Shown: positions 21,852-34,365 of the stretch, one piece after another
Layout: each line of letters begins with the position of its first letter
Numbering within the stretch: position 1 is the first letter of the stretch
Source of the DNA: Corallium rubrum
Taxonomy: Eukaryota; Cnidaria; Anthozoa; Scleralcyonacea; Coralliidae
Assembly: GCA_964035015.1 (NCBI GenBank)
Contig: OZ036013.1
Span: 7,704,551-7,768,550 of the forward strand
Direction of reading: 5' to 3'
DNA length: 64,000 nt
Notes under the pieces: generated by a model
Database searches by the model: none
What the model was told of the DNA's origin: nothing
What the model saw: only the letters and a program-made list of their open reading frames with translations
Translations under genes and position numbers: made by a program

Positions 21852-22345
21852 ACTTAACTATCCGACTTAGTTAGGCTATTCACCGGTTTAAAAGTTTTTG
21901 AATGCGACTTAAAAAAAGTTACTGTTTATGACCCAACGTTTCAACACATCAATCTAGTATCTTCATCAGGGGTGATAGTTGTGAAGAAATACTGAAAACT
22001 ATCTAACTTAACTATCCGACTTAGTTAGGCTATTCACCGGTTTAAAAGTTTTTTGAATGCGACTTAAAAAAAAGTTACTGTTTATGACCCAACGTTTCAA
22101 CACTTCAATCTAGTGTTTTCATCAGGGGTGATAGTTGTGAAGAAATACCCTCAGATAACCGATGTTGAAGGTATCTATCAACATGAAAAGGGATTCTGTA
22201 ATAGACCGCCGGTTTACTGGAGCGTGGGCGCTATTTATGTGAAGCCTATTTCTAGACCTTTTTTTCACAATGATTACCCCAGATAAAGAAACTTCATCGG
22301 AGTGTCGAAACGTTGGGTCGTGAACAGTAACTTTTTAAGCTGCGT
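21852..22345. repeat. Tandem duplication with hammerhead-like motif
   Basis: A roughly 148-base unit is present twice in tandem (about 21852-21995 and 21997-22147), and a third, partly matching piece lies inverted at 22270-22345. On the minus strand each tandem unit holds CTGATGA, a five-pair stem (GATAC/GTGTT), GAAAC and GTC, which resembles a hammerhead core with an extra A after CTGATGA. This is probably a terminal fragment of another Penelope-like family. Confidence 0.55.
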
Positions 22346-22529
22346 TCAAAAAACTTTTAAGCCAGAGTAGCGATAAACTATGTTGGACTCTTCACGGGGC
22401 TGCCTTGGTAATCTATTTGTTATCTAACTTTCTTTGTCTTCGGATCCTTGAATGTCTAGAACTAGAAGTGCCAAGCTTTGACAAGTGCTTTCATTGCTCT
22501 ACGTGCTGGTGTCCCTGACAGAACGTTAG

Positions 22530-22789
22530 TTAATTATGGGGTCGAATTTTCATTTCAGTGTTTATTAAGATACGGCCGATCTCCTCATTGCCGAGTTTCC
22601 ATCGCATCCCTAAAGAACCTGAGCGGTTATGGTACGGACCATTCAGGTTTACATCAAAGCAGTGTTTGTACCACCAGCCAGATTTATAATCGCTGGCACA
22701 GTGCTTATTACTTGTCATGTCATGATCTACGTCTGCAGTGCTAAAATTCATTCCACTGTGATAGTTAAGCGAGTCTGTAGTTACATTGC
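22530..22789 (-). CDS. Fibrinogen-domain gene, last exon (C-terminal half of FReD)
   Basis: It encodes the calcium-binding end of a fibrinogen-related domain: D-S-L-N-Y-H-S-G-M-N-F-S-T, then a D-x-D-x-D stretch, K-H-C-A, the invariant S-G-W-W-Y and C-x(4)-L-N-G-x-Y, and ends with M-K-I-R-P and a stop. The acceptor AG lies at 22791-22790 and the exon starts with two bases that complete the codon left by the exon ending at 33119 (phase 1), joining S-G to N-V-T-T. Secreted FReD proteins usually bind carbohydrates or act in adhesion and immunity. This is the 3' end of the minus-strand PAN-FReD gene. Confidence 0.88.
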
Positions 22790-23206
22790 CTGCAATAAAA
22801 TCAGAAAGCAAAGGTCTTTTTAATTGCAGTTTCGTTTTTTCTTAGCTTGTGCAAAAAAACGTCTGTCTAACAGGGTGGGGAGAAACAGTACCAATTTGGG
22901 TGTTTACAATGAAAAGGCCAGCACTAGTGACTATTAGAGGGCTGGATTCAATCTCGCATTTTATGTAATATTTCCAATCCGAGTTATATAGTGTTTGCAA
23001 CGTGGTTTCTAAATCATATTGTTGTTAAGAATGGCGAGGCGTCGCCGAGGTAGCGCTATTGCATGGGATTTGGCAACCAAGTCTAATAACTAAGGGGGTG
23101 TTCATATTATCCCGGTAAGTGGGCTGGCCGAGGTAAGCGAGGCGAAGTCTGTCTGGTGTTCGTATGGTAGTTTTCATCCCCGCTTAACCGACCAAAACGG
23201 TTTTGG

Positions 23207-23487
23207 CTAAAAGGGATGACTCAAAAGACCCGGCCGTCCAGTCCTTTCGCGGCTTTTCCAAAATATGTCGTCAAATATGTTTTTCCAAAAATCTAAGCGG
23301 TAAACCAGATTTCTGATTAGGGTTAGAGTTTATGTTGTAGTAAGGGTATCAAAAAGATTGCTAAAATCTTGAGACTCACTGAAGCTTGACGACAAATTTG
23401 GAAAAGCAAATTTGACGACATATTTATTTCGCGGAAAAGCCGCGAAAAGACTGGACGGGTCATTCTTTTTGAGTCATCCCCTTTAAC
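23207..23487. mobile_element. Non-autonomous TIR element, about 280 bp
   Basis: The ends AAAAGGGATGACTCAAAAG and TTTTTGAGTCATCCCCTTT are inverted, and the repeat continues inward through CCGTCCAGTC and CGCGGCTTTTCC. No coding capacity. Confidence 0.7.
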
Positions 23488-24270
23488 CTCGACCCACGAA
23501 AGCGTCTTCACGACGACGAGTCTAGGTTTCGGCATTTTATTTTTCTTTTGGGAGGGAGGGGGGGGGGGGGGGCGGAGGCGGTTCCACAAAATGGCAAAAT
23601 ATACTTCAAAATATACAACAAATTAAAGAGAACTACCTTCACTAAAAGAGGCCGTAAATACGAAGAAATTCCGACGCGGCTCTATTGCCAAGCTCTGAAG
23701 CGAACTCGTATTAAAATTTTAATGTCTTCTGTCCCGCCGAGTAAACATGGCGATGAGCCACACTTGGCAAATACCTACTTTGAACGGAATGTACCACAAT
23801 CACAACTGTTCGAAATTCAAACGAGTTAATACCAGGTAGCCAAACCGCCAGAATCGAAAACGAAAGGAAAATTTATATTCCAAACAACTGTCGATGATCT
23901 TGTGTCCAAGTCCCAAACCGCGAACTTAAACGCATGCGCTTTTGAAAGAACACCAAAGAATCTTGGTGTTCCGGTTTGGATTCCCCCAGCGCCTTTTCCG
24001 CGCGCCAGCATGGGAGAGGCTCTGGGGACGAGAATGAGCACATCACTGAAGCAATTTACTTGGAAAACCTACCAACACTTTGGCTAAAGGCGAAGCTGGT
24101 TTAAAAGAAAGAACCCGCAAAATCGAGCACGGATTACCACGGAACATCAACAGCGTAGAGCATAAGAAAGATGCCTCGTTGGAAGCGATTTCGAAACCGA
24201 AGTTGTTGTGTCATTGAATCACAGTGAAACGTTTATGTAAGACCTCCAAATACGCAAACTATGGATATTA

Positions 24271-24650
24271 ACAAACACAAACACAAACACAAACGCAAAC
24301 GCAAACGCAAACGCAAACGCAAACGCAAACGCAAACGCAAACGCAAACGCAAACGCAAACGCAAACGCAAACGCAAACGCAAACGCAAACGCAAACGCAA
24401 ACGCAAACGCAAACGCAAACGCAAACGCAAACGCAAACGCAAACGCAAACGCAAACGCAAACGCAAACGCAAACGCAAACGCAAACGCAAACGCAAACGC
24501 AAACGCAAACGCAAACGCAAACGCAAACGCAAACGCAAACGCAAACGCAAACGCAAACGCAAACGCAAACGCAAACGCAAACGCCAGCGCCAGCGCCAGC
24601 GCCAGCGCCAGCGCCAGCGCCAGCGCAAGCGCAAGCGCAAGCGCAAACAA
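24271..24650. repeat. Hexanucleotide tandem array (CAAACG)n with GCCAGC and GCAAGC variants
   Basis: About 60 hexamers: a few ACAAAC, then about 48 almost perfect GCAAAC units, seven GCCAGC and three GCAAGC. It is open in several frames (Lys-Arg, Ala-Phe or Leu-Arg runs), but these are artefacts of the period. It is not the TTAGGG telomere repeat. It lies inside the long intron of the PAN-FReD gene. Confidence 0.95.
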
Positions 24651-25745
24651 AGTTTGTTCATGAAGACAGAATGGACGAGTTGCAAAAGACAGGAATATGC
24701 ATGCTATGTTTACACCAGTGCATTTATAAATACATAAGGAAGTTGACCCAAACCGCGCATTTTGCCAAAAATTGACTGAAAACATGTTCCATGCTCGCCA
24801 TTTCCTGCGCATTTTACGCAATTTTGGCGATCTGTCCGCGCAAAAACGGCAATGACGATCGAAAATCCTCCGCGCAGTAGGCCAACTTTACAGTCTTGAC
24901 CCGAAGACATACAAGAAACAAACGCCACAGTACATAAAAAAAAACGTATATACTGTTTACTGAGTAACAACAACTACAAAACGCAAATAATAATCACTGG
25001 ACAATGCAAAAATATGAACATGTTGCGGAACCGTTTAGTGTATGTCTAGATTTCATGTAAGATTGTAGGTGTCGTATTACATTTCGAAACTGTTTCTGTT
25101 TGCTCGATATAAACAAATTTTATATCGAAATGATCACTTGAATGTCCCGAATCCAGCACTGTATGTTTTGTTACTGAAAGTATTTAGATCGTCGTTGTTA
25201 TTCGGGAAAACGGACTTGTTTACATGCATCACCTCTGACATGCAAACTCTTTATGCACACTGTACTTCATATAAGACCTCGTTCGATTTGTAAAAAATTA
25301 TGCACAGGTGGTATTCCAAAATTGCGAAAATGGCAAAACATATAAATTAGACCTTATGAACTCGTTTTCATGTGGGAAATTCAAAAGAGTTTTTACTTTA
25401 AAATGAATGATAAGTTGGAAGTCGGAACTCACGGCGTAAACTTTCTTCGTGGATACGGTGTGATAGCAGAAATCAATGTCGGTGAAAGTCAACAGAATAT
25501 TCAAGTCGAGAGGAAGGTATTAATTAAACTCCAGCTTAGTATATGCCGAACACTTTGGCCGACGAAGACTGGTTGGAAAATTACAACAGAGAAGAACAGT
25601 GGAGATAAGCGAATGATGTTTAGCGATGTGTTTACACTCTGGTCTTTGCCTTTGGTCATGAATACTTGGAAATACACAAATCCTGAGATGATCAGTCCTT
25701 AATGTTTGATAGTTCGGTTTTGTTTGACCATGCATGTAACATGCA

Positions 25746-25964
25746 TTATCTTCTCTCGAATTCCTTAGGCTTGACATTATCTGAGCAAAGGGTTGAAGTT
25801 TTCGAAGGTTCGAAGACACATTTTGTCTTCACGAAATCTGAATCAACCCAAATTTTTCTTCGCTTCTTAGCGTCAGACTGGTCATCGTTGAAATATGGAA
25901 TGGTGTCATCATTCTTGAGACAAGCTTTATTCGTACAATTGGCAGCAACACAACTAAACACCAT
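25746..25964 (-). pseudogene. THAP-type zinc-finger remnant
   Basis: It starts M-V-F-S-C-V-A-A-N-C, the usual THAP opening with C5 and C10, followed by a conserved W and F-V-K-T-K, then P-S-K-T-S-T-L-C-S-D. The family motif C-x2-H-F reads C-S-D-N-V here, so the zinc-binding His is replaced. The frame ends soon after at E-F-E-R-R. THAP domains bind DNA and occur in many domesticated and active transposases. Given the intronic setting and the lost ligand I treat it as a decayed transposon piece. No catalytic domain is visible nearby. Confidence 0.65.
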
Positions 25965-26994
25965 CTTTTCACAACCTTTCTAACGATACAGCAATCGCAA
26001 ATATATGTAGATATCGAAATTTATAGCATAAAAGCCTTGAAGGCGCTATAGTCTACGAGTACCTTGCGTGACGTCACAAAATACACTCGTTCCAGCCTCC
26101 TCGAAGCGAATTATTTTCACGGAAGTGTGCCAGCTAAGATTGCTGTTTTGCCAATTTCAAACTGCCATAAAAATCGGAGATTTTTAAGAAATTAAATTTT
26201 GTTTTCGCAGAAACACTAGAAATTATGCCACGATTTGATATAGCTAAAAAAGGTTTTGGGGGTTAGGGGCACTTTAATACTCGCAAGTCGCAAACCGATA
26301 ATTAAAAATACCTCTAACCGTGCAGTTCTGCATAACTTCATTGCGTCGGAAATGTATGTACATTTAAACAAACGTACGTTTGTGTGCACTGTTCCGTATA
26401 CATGGGCTATGGCATGCCATTAAGGTTCAGCAGGTTGCAGCAATCACTCAGTAGCCCGAGTATACGCCTAAGCAGGCGTCTTGTTAATTTATTAAGTCTT
26501 CACTATGATCACGAAACACACGAACAACGTTTTGATGTTCTATTTCAGTTCCTTTCAGCACTATTTATTCACGCAGTCAAGTAAACGAACGCGTATCAAA
26601 GCGAGTTCAACAGTTTGCTAGCCCGGTTTGTCGGGATGAAAACGATTACATGGACATTTTCATTCGCTAGCCCGGTTGCGACAACCGGGAGCCCCGCAAA
26701 TCGAGCTAGCCCGCTTCCTATGTAATCAAAATGTTAAAAAAACATGCGTTTTATATATAAAGCGAGCTGGACCGGTTACCGGTCCATGTCATCGCCCCCA
26801 TAAACAAGCTAGGAGTTTTGTTTCGCATTGGATAACATGCAACTATGTCGAGCGGTATTCAGTATAAATTAAGCCACTGCGAGGACTGTTGTTGAGTAGA
26901 GAAACATGCATGGCAGCTGGAGTAATGTTGAACTTGATACACCAAAGAAAACGGAAGAAAGCGTACCGACTATGTACTTATAAATGAGGTATGT

Positions 26995-27128
26995 AATATA
27001 TCATACACGAGGAGGAGTGTTTCATCAGGATATCCAAACACCTCGAAGTTTGTTCAAAAACCTCGGCTTCGCCTCGGTTTTCAACAAACGTCTCGGTGTT
27101 TGGATATCCTGATGAGACACTCCTCCGA
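26995..27128. mobile_element. Hairpin MITE
   Basis: Inverted halves: CATACACGAGGAGGAGTGT with CAGGATATCCAAACACC, and GGTGTTTGGATATCCTG with ACACTCCTCCGAGTGTATG. They are separated by a short CCTCGGCTTCGCCTCGG core. Confidence 0.8.
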
Positions 27129-27275
27129 GTGTATGGCATAGCATCTCAAACAAATCAGTATTTTAAGAGAAAATCAAGGTAAAAGTTTGCTTAATTTATG
27201 TAATTTCTTCCTCCAATATCCAAACGACCGACACGGTACTGATTTCCTTTGTGTTTTCCTCATGAATTATTAATG

Positions 27276-28304
<1,029 letters not shown>

Positions 28305-28352
<48 letters not shown>
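28305..28352. repeat. (AT)n microsatellite
   Basis: An AT run of about 48 bases. It separates the palindrome from the hammerhead ribozyme and could extend stem I of that RNA. Confidence 0.9.
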
Positions 28353-28355
<3 letters not shown>

Positions 28356-28360
28356 CAATC

Positions 28361-28400
28361 TACAGACACGTGTTTCGCTGTACTACAGCTCATCAGTGTA
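28361..28400 (-). ncRNA. Type I hammerhead ribozyme, near-consensus
   Basis: Read on the minus strand. TACA (28400-28397) forms stem I with TGTA (28364-28361). CTGATGA is at 28396-28390. Stem II is GCTG/CAGC with a five-base loop. GAAA is at 28376-28373. Stem III is a C-G pair with a four-base ACGT loop, followed by the cleavage triplet GTC ending at 28365. Every invariant core position of the hammerhead is present. The TA-rich sequences on both sides could pair to lengthen stem I. Minimal stem III hammerheads of this kind are known from Penelope-like elements and retrozymes, so this probably marks a terminus of such an element. Confidence 0.82.
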
Positions 28401-28639
28401 TATATATGTGGTTGTATATTAGGTCCATCTCCGCTCTAAAACATTGAAAATGAGCTTTTTCTGAATTAATTTGAACAAATATTACTCATATTAACATCAA
28501 AGACTTGGAGTATTTTAAGCTATTTACAATTGATTCGTGTCCGTGTTGTATTGGATATGACAAGCTCTCGCCTTCGGCTGGAGCTTGTATATCCAATACA
28601 ACATGGCCACTCATATTGTAAATAGTACATATATTTAAC

Positions 28640-29512
28640 AATTATACCATGAGCTCGAGTCGTATGAGCTCATAGCCAACGAGGCGCTTCGCCGAGTTGG
28701 CTATGAGTTCATATACGACGAGAGCGAATATAATATAATATAGCAAAATATGTTATGATAATTAATGCAAAATTGTTGATTTATTGCAATAAATTATATT
28801 AATTGAATATCCGCCACATATGAGCTTCCGTCATGCGTATTGTAGTTTATGCTTTCAAGTTTCTTGCTGAGTTGAAAACAGCTTCAGAATTTTCTCTCAG
28901 AGCCAAAAAAATACGTTGAAAAGATTGAATGAAGAATAAAAACAGCTTTGAAAAGTCAAAAGGTGGGTGATTTATTTCTTAATCTGTCGTGGTTGTGAAT
29001 CTTTGGCTTTTTAAATGGACAAAGAAGCTAAAAATATAATTAATAGCGAAAATTACGCGTTGTTTTTCAATATTTCTAACCTGAAAGAATAACAGTCTTT
29101 ATCCATAATGATTTATTACTTCAAAACCCACTTTGCTGAGTAATAATAATGGTTGTTCTCATAAATTCAATTTTTGTGGATTTTAATTTGTCTGACAAAA
29201 CATTGTTGTCAACCTGACAATTCAAATCGGGTTTTGTAAACTCTTAAGACGGTTTTTAAAATGGATTTACCATCTTAAGTTTGTAAATTGTGCATTTGGG
29301 TTGTGTATTTTGTGTTAAATGTTAGTTTCCCCTTCTTAGCTCACGTTTTTCTGAGCTATACGTTGAAAAAACCAGCCAGTTTCATCTGCAATAGTTTAAG
29401 AAAACTACGCCGCCAGTTTGTTTTTCACTACTCGCTGTATATGAGCTGATATACAGTTAGTAATGCAGCCAATCAGATTGCAAGATAGCTCATATACCAT
29501 TAGTAGCTATAT

Positions 29513-29515
<3 letters not shown>
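28640..29515 (+). repeat. R2 repeat, copy 1
   Basis: About 870 bases shared in direct orientation with 36330-37118, starting near ATTATACCATGAGCTCGAG and ending near CAATCAGATTGCAAGATAGC. It is followed by an (AT)n tract in both cases. No ORF with recognisable content. Confidence 0.8.
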
Positions 29516-29549
<34 letters not shown>

Positions 29550-29565
29550 GATAGATGAACACATG

Positions 29566-29930
29566 TAACATCTTTTGCAGATCTTCGTTTCCGTGCTTCG
29601 TTGTTGAGATATTTCAGTTTCTTTGATATGCAAATTAAATACTTTGACATCACACGTGTATAATGAGTTATTGGAGAAAGTTCTATATCTTTGCTATTAT
29701 CAAACGAAATCACTTCGAAGCCGATCCTGTGCGTCTATTTCGCATACAGCATTAGACATACAAATTTTTAATTGATTTCGTTCGATAATAGCAAAGATAC
29801 CGAACCTTCTCTGATAACTCATTATACACGTGTGACGTCAAAGTGTTTAATTGCATATCAAAAAAATTGAAATATCTCAACAACGAGGCATGGAAAAGAA
29901 GATCTGCAAAAGATGTTACTTTGGCGTTTT
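29566..29930. repeat. Inverted repeat with about 150-base arms
   Basis: The left arm (about 29566-29715) and right arm (about 29775-29930) contain GATATGCAAATTAAA and its counterpart TTTAATTGCATATC. Related single pieces lie at 30600-30720 and 32935-33090. Confidence 0.7.
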
Positions 29931-30049
29931 GAGAGTTCTTTCATTTAAGACAGTGATAATTTTCGCTTCATAGGCACTTTAAGATAAAACAAAGTCCTTT
30001 CAACGTTCTAGTTCACCTTTAAAGTGCCCGCTATGAAGGGAAAATTATG

Positions 30050-30180
30050 TCTATCAAGGGCGTAGGAACCGGGGGGCTAAGGGGCTGCAGCCCCCCCCCA
30101 ATATTTTATCTTGCTGATATTACCCCCCCCCCCCCACCCACCCCCCCACCCCCACCCCCCACCCCCGCCCCCCAATATTT
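30050..30180. repeat. C-rich low-complexity tract
   Basis: Long poly-C with scattered A. It is liable to assembly error and has no coding value. Confidence 0.9.
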
Positions 30181-30729
30181 TGCCAACTACGGTTTGAGAT
30201 TAAATGAGTTAAAGAGATCGTTGGTAATAATTTATAAAAATAAAAAACAAATCCTCCTAACACCATAAAAATATGAATTTCTTTCGTACAGAACTGGAAA
30301 TTCGTGATATGACCGAAATCTATTTCTCTGCAGGCATCACCAGGCAGGGACGCGAGGGGCCTGGGCTGCAGTAGAACCCAGTACGCACAGCGCATAGGTA
30401 GAACCCCCATGCTATGTGACCATTTTTCTGAAGCTGAAAACTAGTCGTGGACCCCCTAGGCGGATTAATTTGTGGCAAAGCCGCGAATGCGCATTACACA
30501 AACTCAAGTAGCCCCCCCAAAGTAACACTGCTTCCTACGCCCCTGATATCTATCATATCTTATTTGAAATAACTCTAAAAAATTACAGAGTAACACTTTT
30601 GAGGTTTTTCATTTCTTTGCTTTGTTGTTGAGATATTTCACATTGTTTGATATGCAAAGTAAACATCTTGACGTTTCACGTGCATAATGAGTTATTGGAG
30701 AAAATTTTATATTTTTGCTATTATATATT

Positions 30730-31903
30730 TTATATTTATTTTTTTGCGGTCCGGTATCCATCTGATTCGCGCGCTCTGATTGGCTTAGCGAGCGGTCCGT
30801 ATCACACCCGATACGGACCGCTGCGGATTTCAAAACAAAAACAAAAAATAGTTTATTTTTTTACATTTTGTCATTTAAAATTGATTGATTTTCATAACTA
30901 TTTCGCTTGCCACAGAAAAAATATATTCAATAGAGAGCTACGGGGATGTAAATGAGTTTTATTATCCGAATGGCTTTGACAACTTCATGTGAAAACAGCG
31001 AATTTTAAAAGAACGCGAGAAAACTGTGAAAAAGCAAAATTTCAGCGAGCGACATTTATAAAGTTTTAAAGTTATTGTTCAACGACGTATGAAAACAGTT
31101 TAAAACAGTAGGCAAAACATACATAAAACTTGTGAACACAGTATTTTGAATCAGTAAATGAAACTATATATATTAGAATATATTAAAAAAACATACCACG
31201 AGAAAACAGAAAAGCTGAAGCCTGTTGATACTAAACTGTTATTCTTCTGTTGTCCAACTATACTCAACAAAACCGCTACAAGTCCTTACCCTTTAGTCAA
31301 ATATTTTCCACATGCCAACCTCATCGTGTCATGTCTTTGAAAAAAGTTACAAATGGCTTATGACAAGCATTTTCGTCTTCAAACTCGAACGACCCACTTT
31401 CAATTTCCATGCAGTCAGCCAGTATTGAAAGCGATTTTCCAAGCGGACAGCCAAAAACGAGCAAGCGACGAACAAGAACGATCGAAGAATCTTTATCAAC
31501 TAAACTTTAAGAACACTAGGACAGCATTCTGACTTCCGTTCGTAACTAGATCTTCACGTTTTGACTGGGTTTTTTTATCACAAAAGAGGTTCCAAGCTTC
31601 CCTGTGAGACTGCATGTCGGCAGTTGTTTACTGTCGAACGATAAACTTTGGACTTTTGAATATCACGTGAACGTCATCCCGATTACGTAACTTAATTCAA
31701 TTATGTTAATTTACTAATTATATAAATTATAAATTGTACGATTAGCAAAAAACTAAATATGTTATTTACAGCTTTGGTCGGTCTGTATAGAAAAATATTT
31801 GCCCTCGGTCTCAAAAATGTCCCTCGGCCTGCGGCCTATAGCTCGGGCCTTTTTTAAGACCTCGGGCAAATATTTTTCTATACGGACCTCCCAGCCGGTA
31901 AAT

Positions 31904-31906
<3 letters not shown>
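30730..31906 (+). mobile_element. R1 repeat, full copy
   Basis: It starts with a hairpin around CGGTCCGGTATCC...GATACGGACCG and ends with the ACCGGCTGGGAGG hairpin (about 31757-31905), after which an (AT)n tract follows. The body has only short ORFs. The same layout is seen at 38836-39966 and, broken and reversed, at 16688-20560. Confidence 0.75.

Positions 31907-31967
<61 letters not shown>
31907..31967. repeat. (AT)n microsatellite
   Basis: An AT run of about 60 bases at the right edge of the R1 copy. Confidence 0.95.
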
Positions 31968-31972
<5 letters not shown>

Positions 31973-32024
31973 ACGAGGTAACTACATCAACGACCGCGGT
32001 ACATCAAAGAAAACCGAGGTGATC

Positions 32025-32665
32025 ATGAGCTAAATATTATACACTTGTTGACTGGCGCCGAGGGAAACATCGAGTTTTACGGACCCGGAGGGTGACATTG
32101 AAACCTGAGGGACCGTAAAACTCGATGTTTCTCGAGGCAAAAGTCAACAAGCGTTTTGTTATATACCAAAGACTTTTAAAATACAAAATACCAAGTTGAC
32201 TCGATACTTGCAAAAGGCAAAAAGACTTACCAAAACACTTTGACTTTGTCTTCGTAATTTCAATTCAACTAAACAAATACACCAGACTCAACAAGTACAA
32301 AGAACAGCTTTAAATGTATCCAGGTTTTCTTCAGACCTTCTTTGAAGATGTGTATAGATATTCTTTCCTTTGGAAAATGGACTATTTCATAGCAACAAGC
32401 TCGAAACAGCTCTTGTTTTCAAAATGTTCTGAAAAGTCCAAAGTTCTTGATCTGATGCAATAATCATTGTGTATTCACGAGAACAACGCATTGATTAAAG
32501 CTGACGTCAGAGGGAAACATTGCACTGTTTCCTTCTTCGTTGTTGACGTCAGAGGGAAACAGTGCAATGTTTCCCTCGGCAGAAAGAAACATTGAGTTTG
32601 TTGAACAACACGTGACCATGATTTGACCAATAGGATTTCATCTTTGGCAAACGAAAGTCTTTGGT
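32025..32665. repeat. Compound hairpin repeat
   Basis: Two hairpins: 32038-32155 (CATCGAGTTTTACGG and its complement) and 32505-32580 (GAGGGAAACATTGCACTG and its complement). Both lie between TTGTTATATACCAAAGAC and GTCTTTGGTATATAAC sequences. Probably a non-autonomous transposon with nested parts. Confidence 0.55.
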
Positions 32666-33118
32666 ATATAACAATAATAATTACTGACCTTTATCAAATC
32701 CCATTGTTCTGTCTGCATTATATCAACGATTTCAGCAAGTACTGTAATTTTTTTAATATTGCAGGTATCACACTGCAATATTAGAAATATTGGAAGCCAG
32801 CTCGTTTACAAGTCTTTCGTTTCTCGTTTACAAGTATGCCCCCAGCTAGCTGCAATATATTCAATAGTGTCGTTGGCCTCAGTATAATTATCTATTAATT
32901 ATCTATTTATTATTTTTGGTTATATTTGTCATTCTTCACAATCATGTGACGTCAAGTTGTTTAATTTGTGTATCAGTCAAACTGAAGTATGTCAACAACA
33001 AAGCGAGGAAATCGGAAAAACTGCAAAAGATGCTATAACTTTGTCATTTTAAGCGTTCTTTCAAATAAGGCAGACTTCATAGACACTTTAACGTTACAAA
33101 ATATAAAGTATCACTTAC

Positions 33119-33499
33119 CTGAATAATTTCCCACAGTTAATTTATAGAAATCTGCCTCATTAGACACATTAAAGATGTTGCACTTAGCGTAATTCGTTTT
33201 GTTTTCCAAATGTTTAAATTTCATATCGATTCTTAAGACGTTTAGCCCACTCATTGACAATCGATTTATCTTATCCAGTCCGAGCCAAAATTCTCCACTG
33301 AGATTACCAAACCCATTTTTGTAATCAGTCCAGTTTCGATTAAAGTCTTCACTTCCGTCCATTCGTTTTTGAAAAACAGTCCAACCTCCTCCATCAGTTT
33401 TCATGTCGCACCTTACATCAAAAGCTCCTTGACCATCTGGGTCAATTCTGTAGATACCATCTGATTTGTTTTTCGCTAAACTGTCGCAACTTTTGGGCT
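33119..33499 (-). CDS. Fibrinogen-domain gene, internal exon (N-terminal half of FReD)
   Basis: It encodes S-C-D at the start, then G-I-Y-R-I-D-P-D-G, R-C-D-M-K-T, the hallmark G-G-G-W-T-V-F-Q-K-R and G-S-E-D-F-N-R-N-W, and G-E-F-W-L-G-L-D-K-I, all diagnostic for the fibrinogen C-terminal domain. The acceptor TAGAG allows a start at 33499 or 33497. The latter gives phase 0, matching the PAN exon upstream. The donor CAG/GTAAGT at 33119 leaves phase 1, matching the exon at 22789. Confidence 0.9.
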
Positions 33500-34365
33500 C
33501 TATTAAGATATTGGTTGAATATGTTCATACTGAAAACTACCGAATTTAATCAGCAGAATGGGCCATTTGCATGATAGCGTACAATGACCACTATGACGCT
33601 GGGTGACTACACCAATACCAGAATGCCTTGCCAGTATCTACTAGCGCTAGATTCACTAATCTCAATAAAACTGGATGGAGCATGAGTCCGAATTTAGCGT
33701 GCCAGTTGTATGATGACGTGGCCACTACCTAAAATGGCTGCCACTGAAGTTCATAGCTTTCGTAGATTGAAAACAGACAAAAAGAGTTATTTTAAGAAAA
33801 TTTAAACGAATGTAAGGACACAAGATGTACTTAATAAGGTTTAAGACGCTAATTTCTAGCAATTTTTTCTGTTACTGAGCTGCAAAACCTTTAAATTTAG
33901 TTGTTTTTCTTCAGTGCCGACAACGAAGAAACTTCACGATAATATCAGAAACTGAAAAATAGACCATAAAATCTAAAAAACGAAGAATTCATTTACAAGT
34001 CTTAAATTGTACTTTTTATAGTAATCTTAATGCTTTAACAATATCTCGTGTTGTGTACTTGCCATCTTTTGACTGTCTTTGTTGTTAAACAGTGAAACTA
34101 AACGAACCGGCATCTCTTGTTTGCAGGCTTTTCACTTCCGACTCCCCCGGCACAGAATACTTAATATTCCTACCCCGGATAATCTGATCGTGCCAACGTC
34201 AATATTGCTTATGCTAGTAAACTTTGGGATTGGGAACAAGTTCTAAGGCCGCAATGCCTCATATGTTCCACTACGTAAGATGGCAGCGACTGGCACGAAA
34301 TGTTTGACTGCTGGCCATAGGGAATGCCATATCCAGTTTATATAGAAATCAGTGACTACAATACT

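Noticed and set aside
24219..24821. Long ORFs of Ala-Phe, Lys-Arg or Leu-Arg repeats
   Set aside because: They arise on both strands and in several frames from a hexamer array. Not a gene.
27107..27130. CTGATGA at 27107 as a hammerhead core
   Set aside because: No GAAA follows the putative stem II. It is part of a hairpin MITE.
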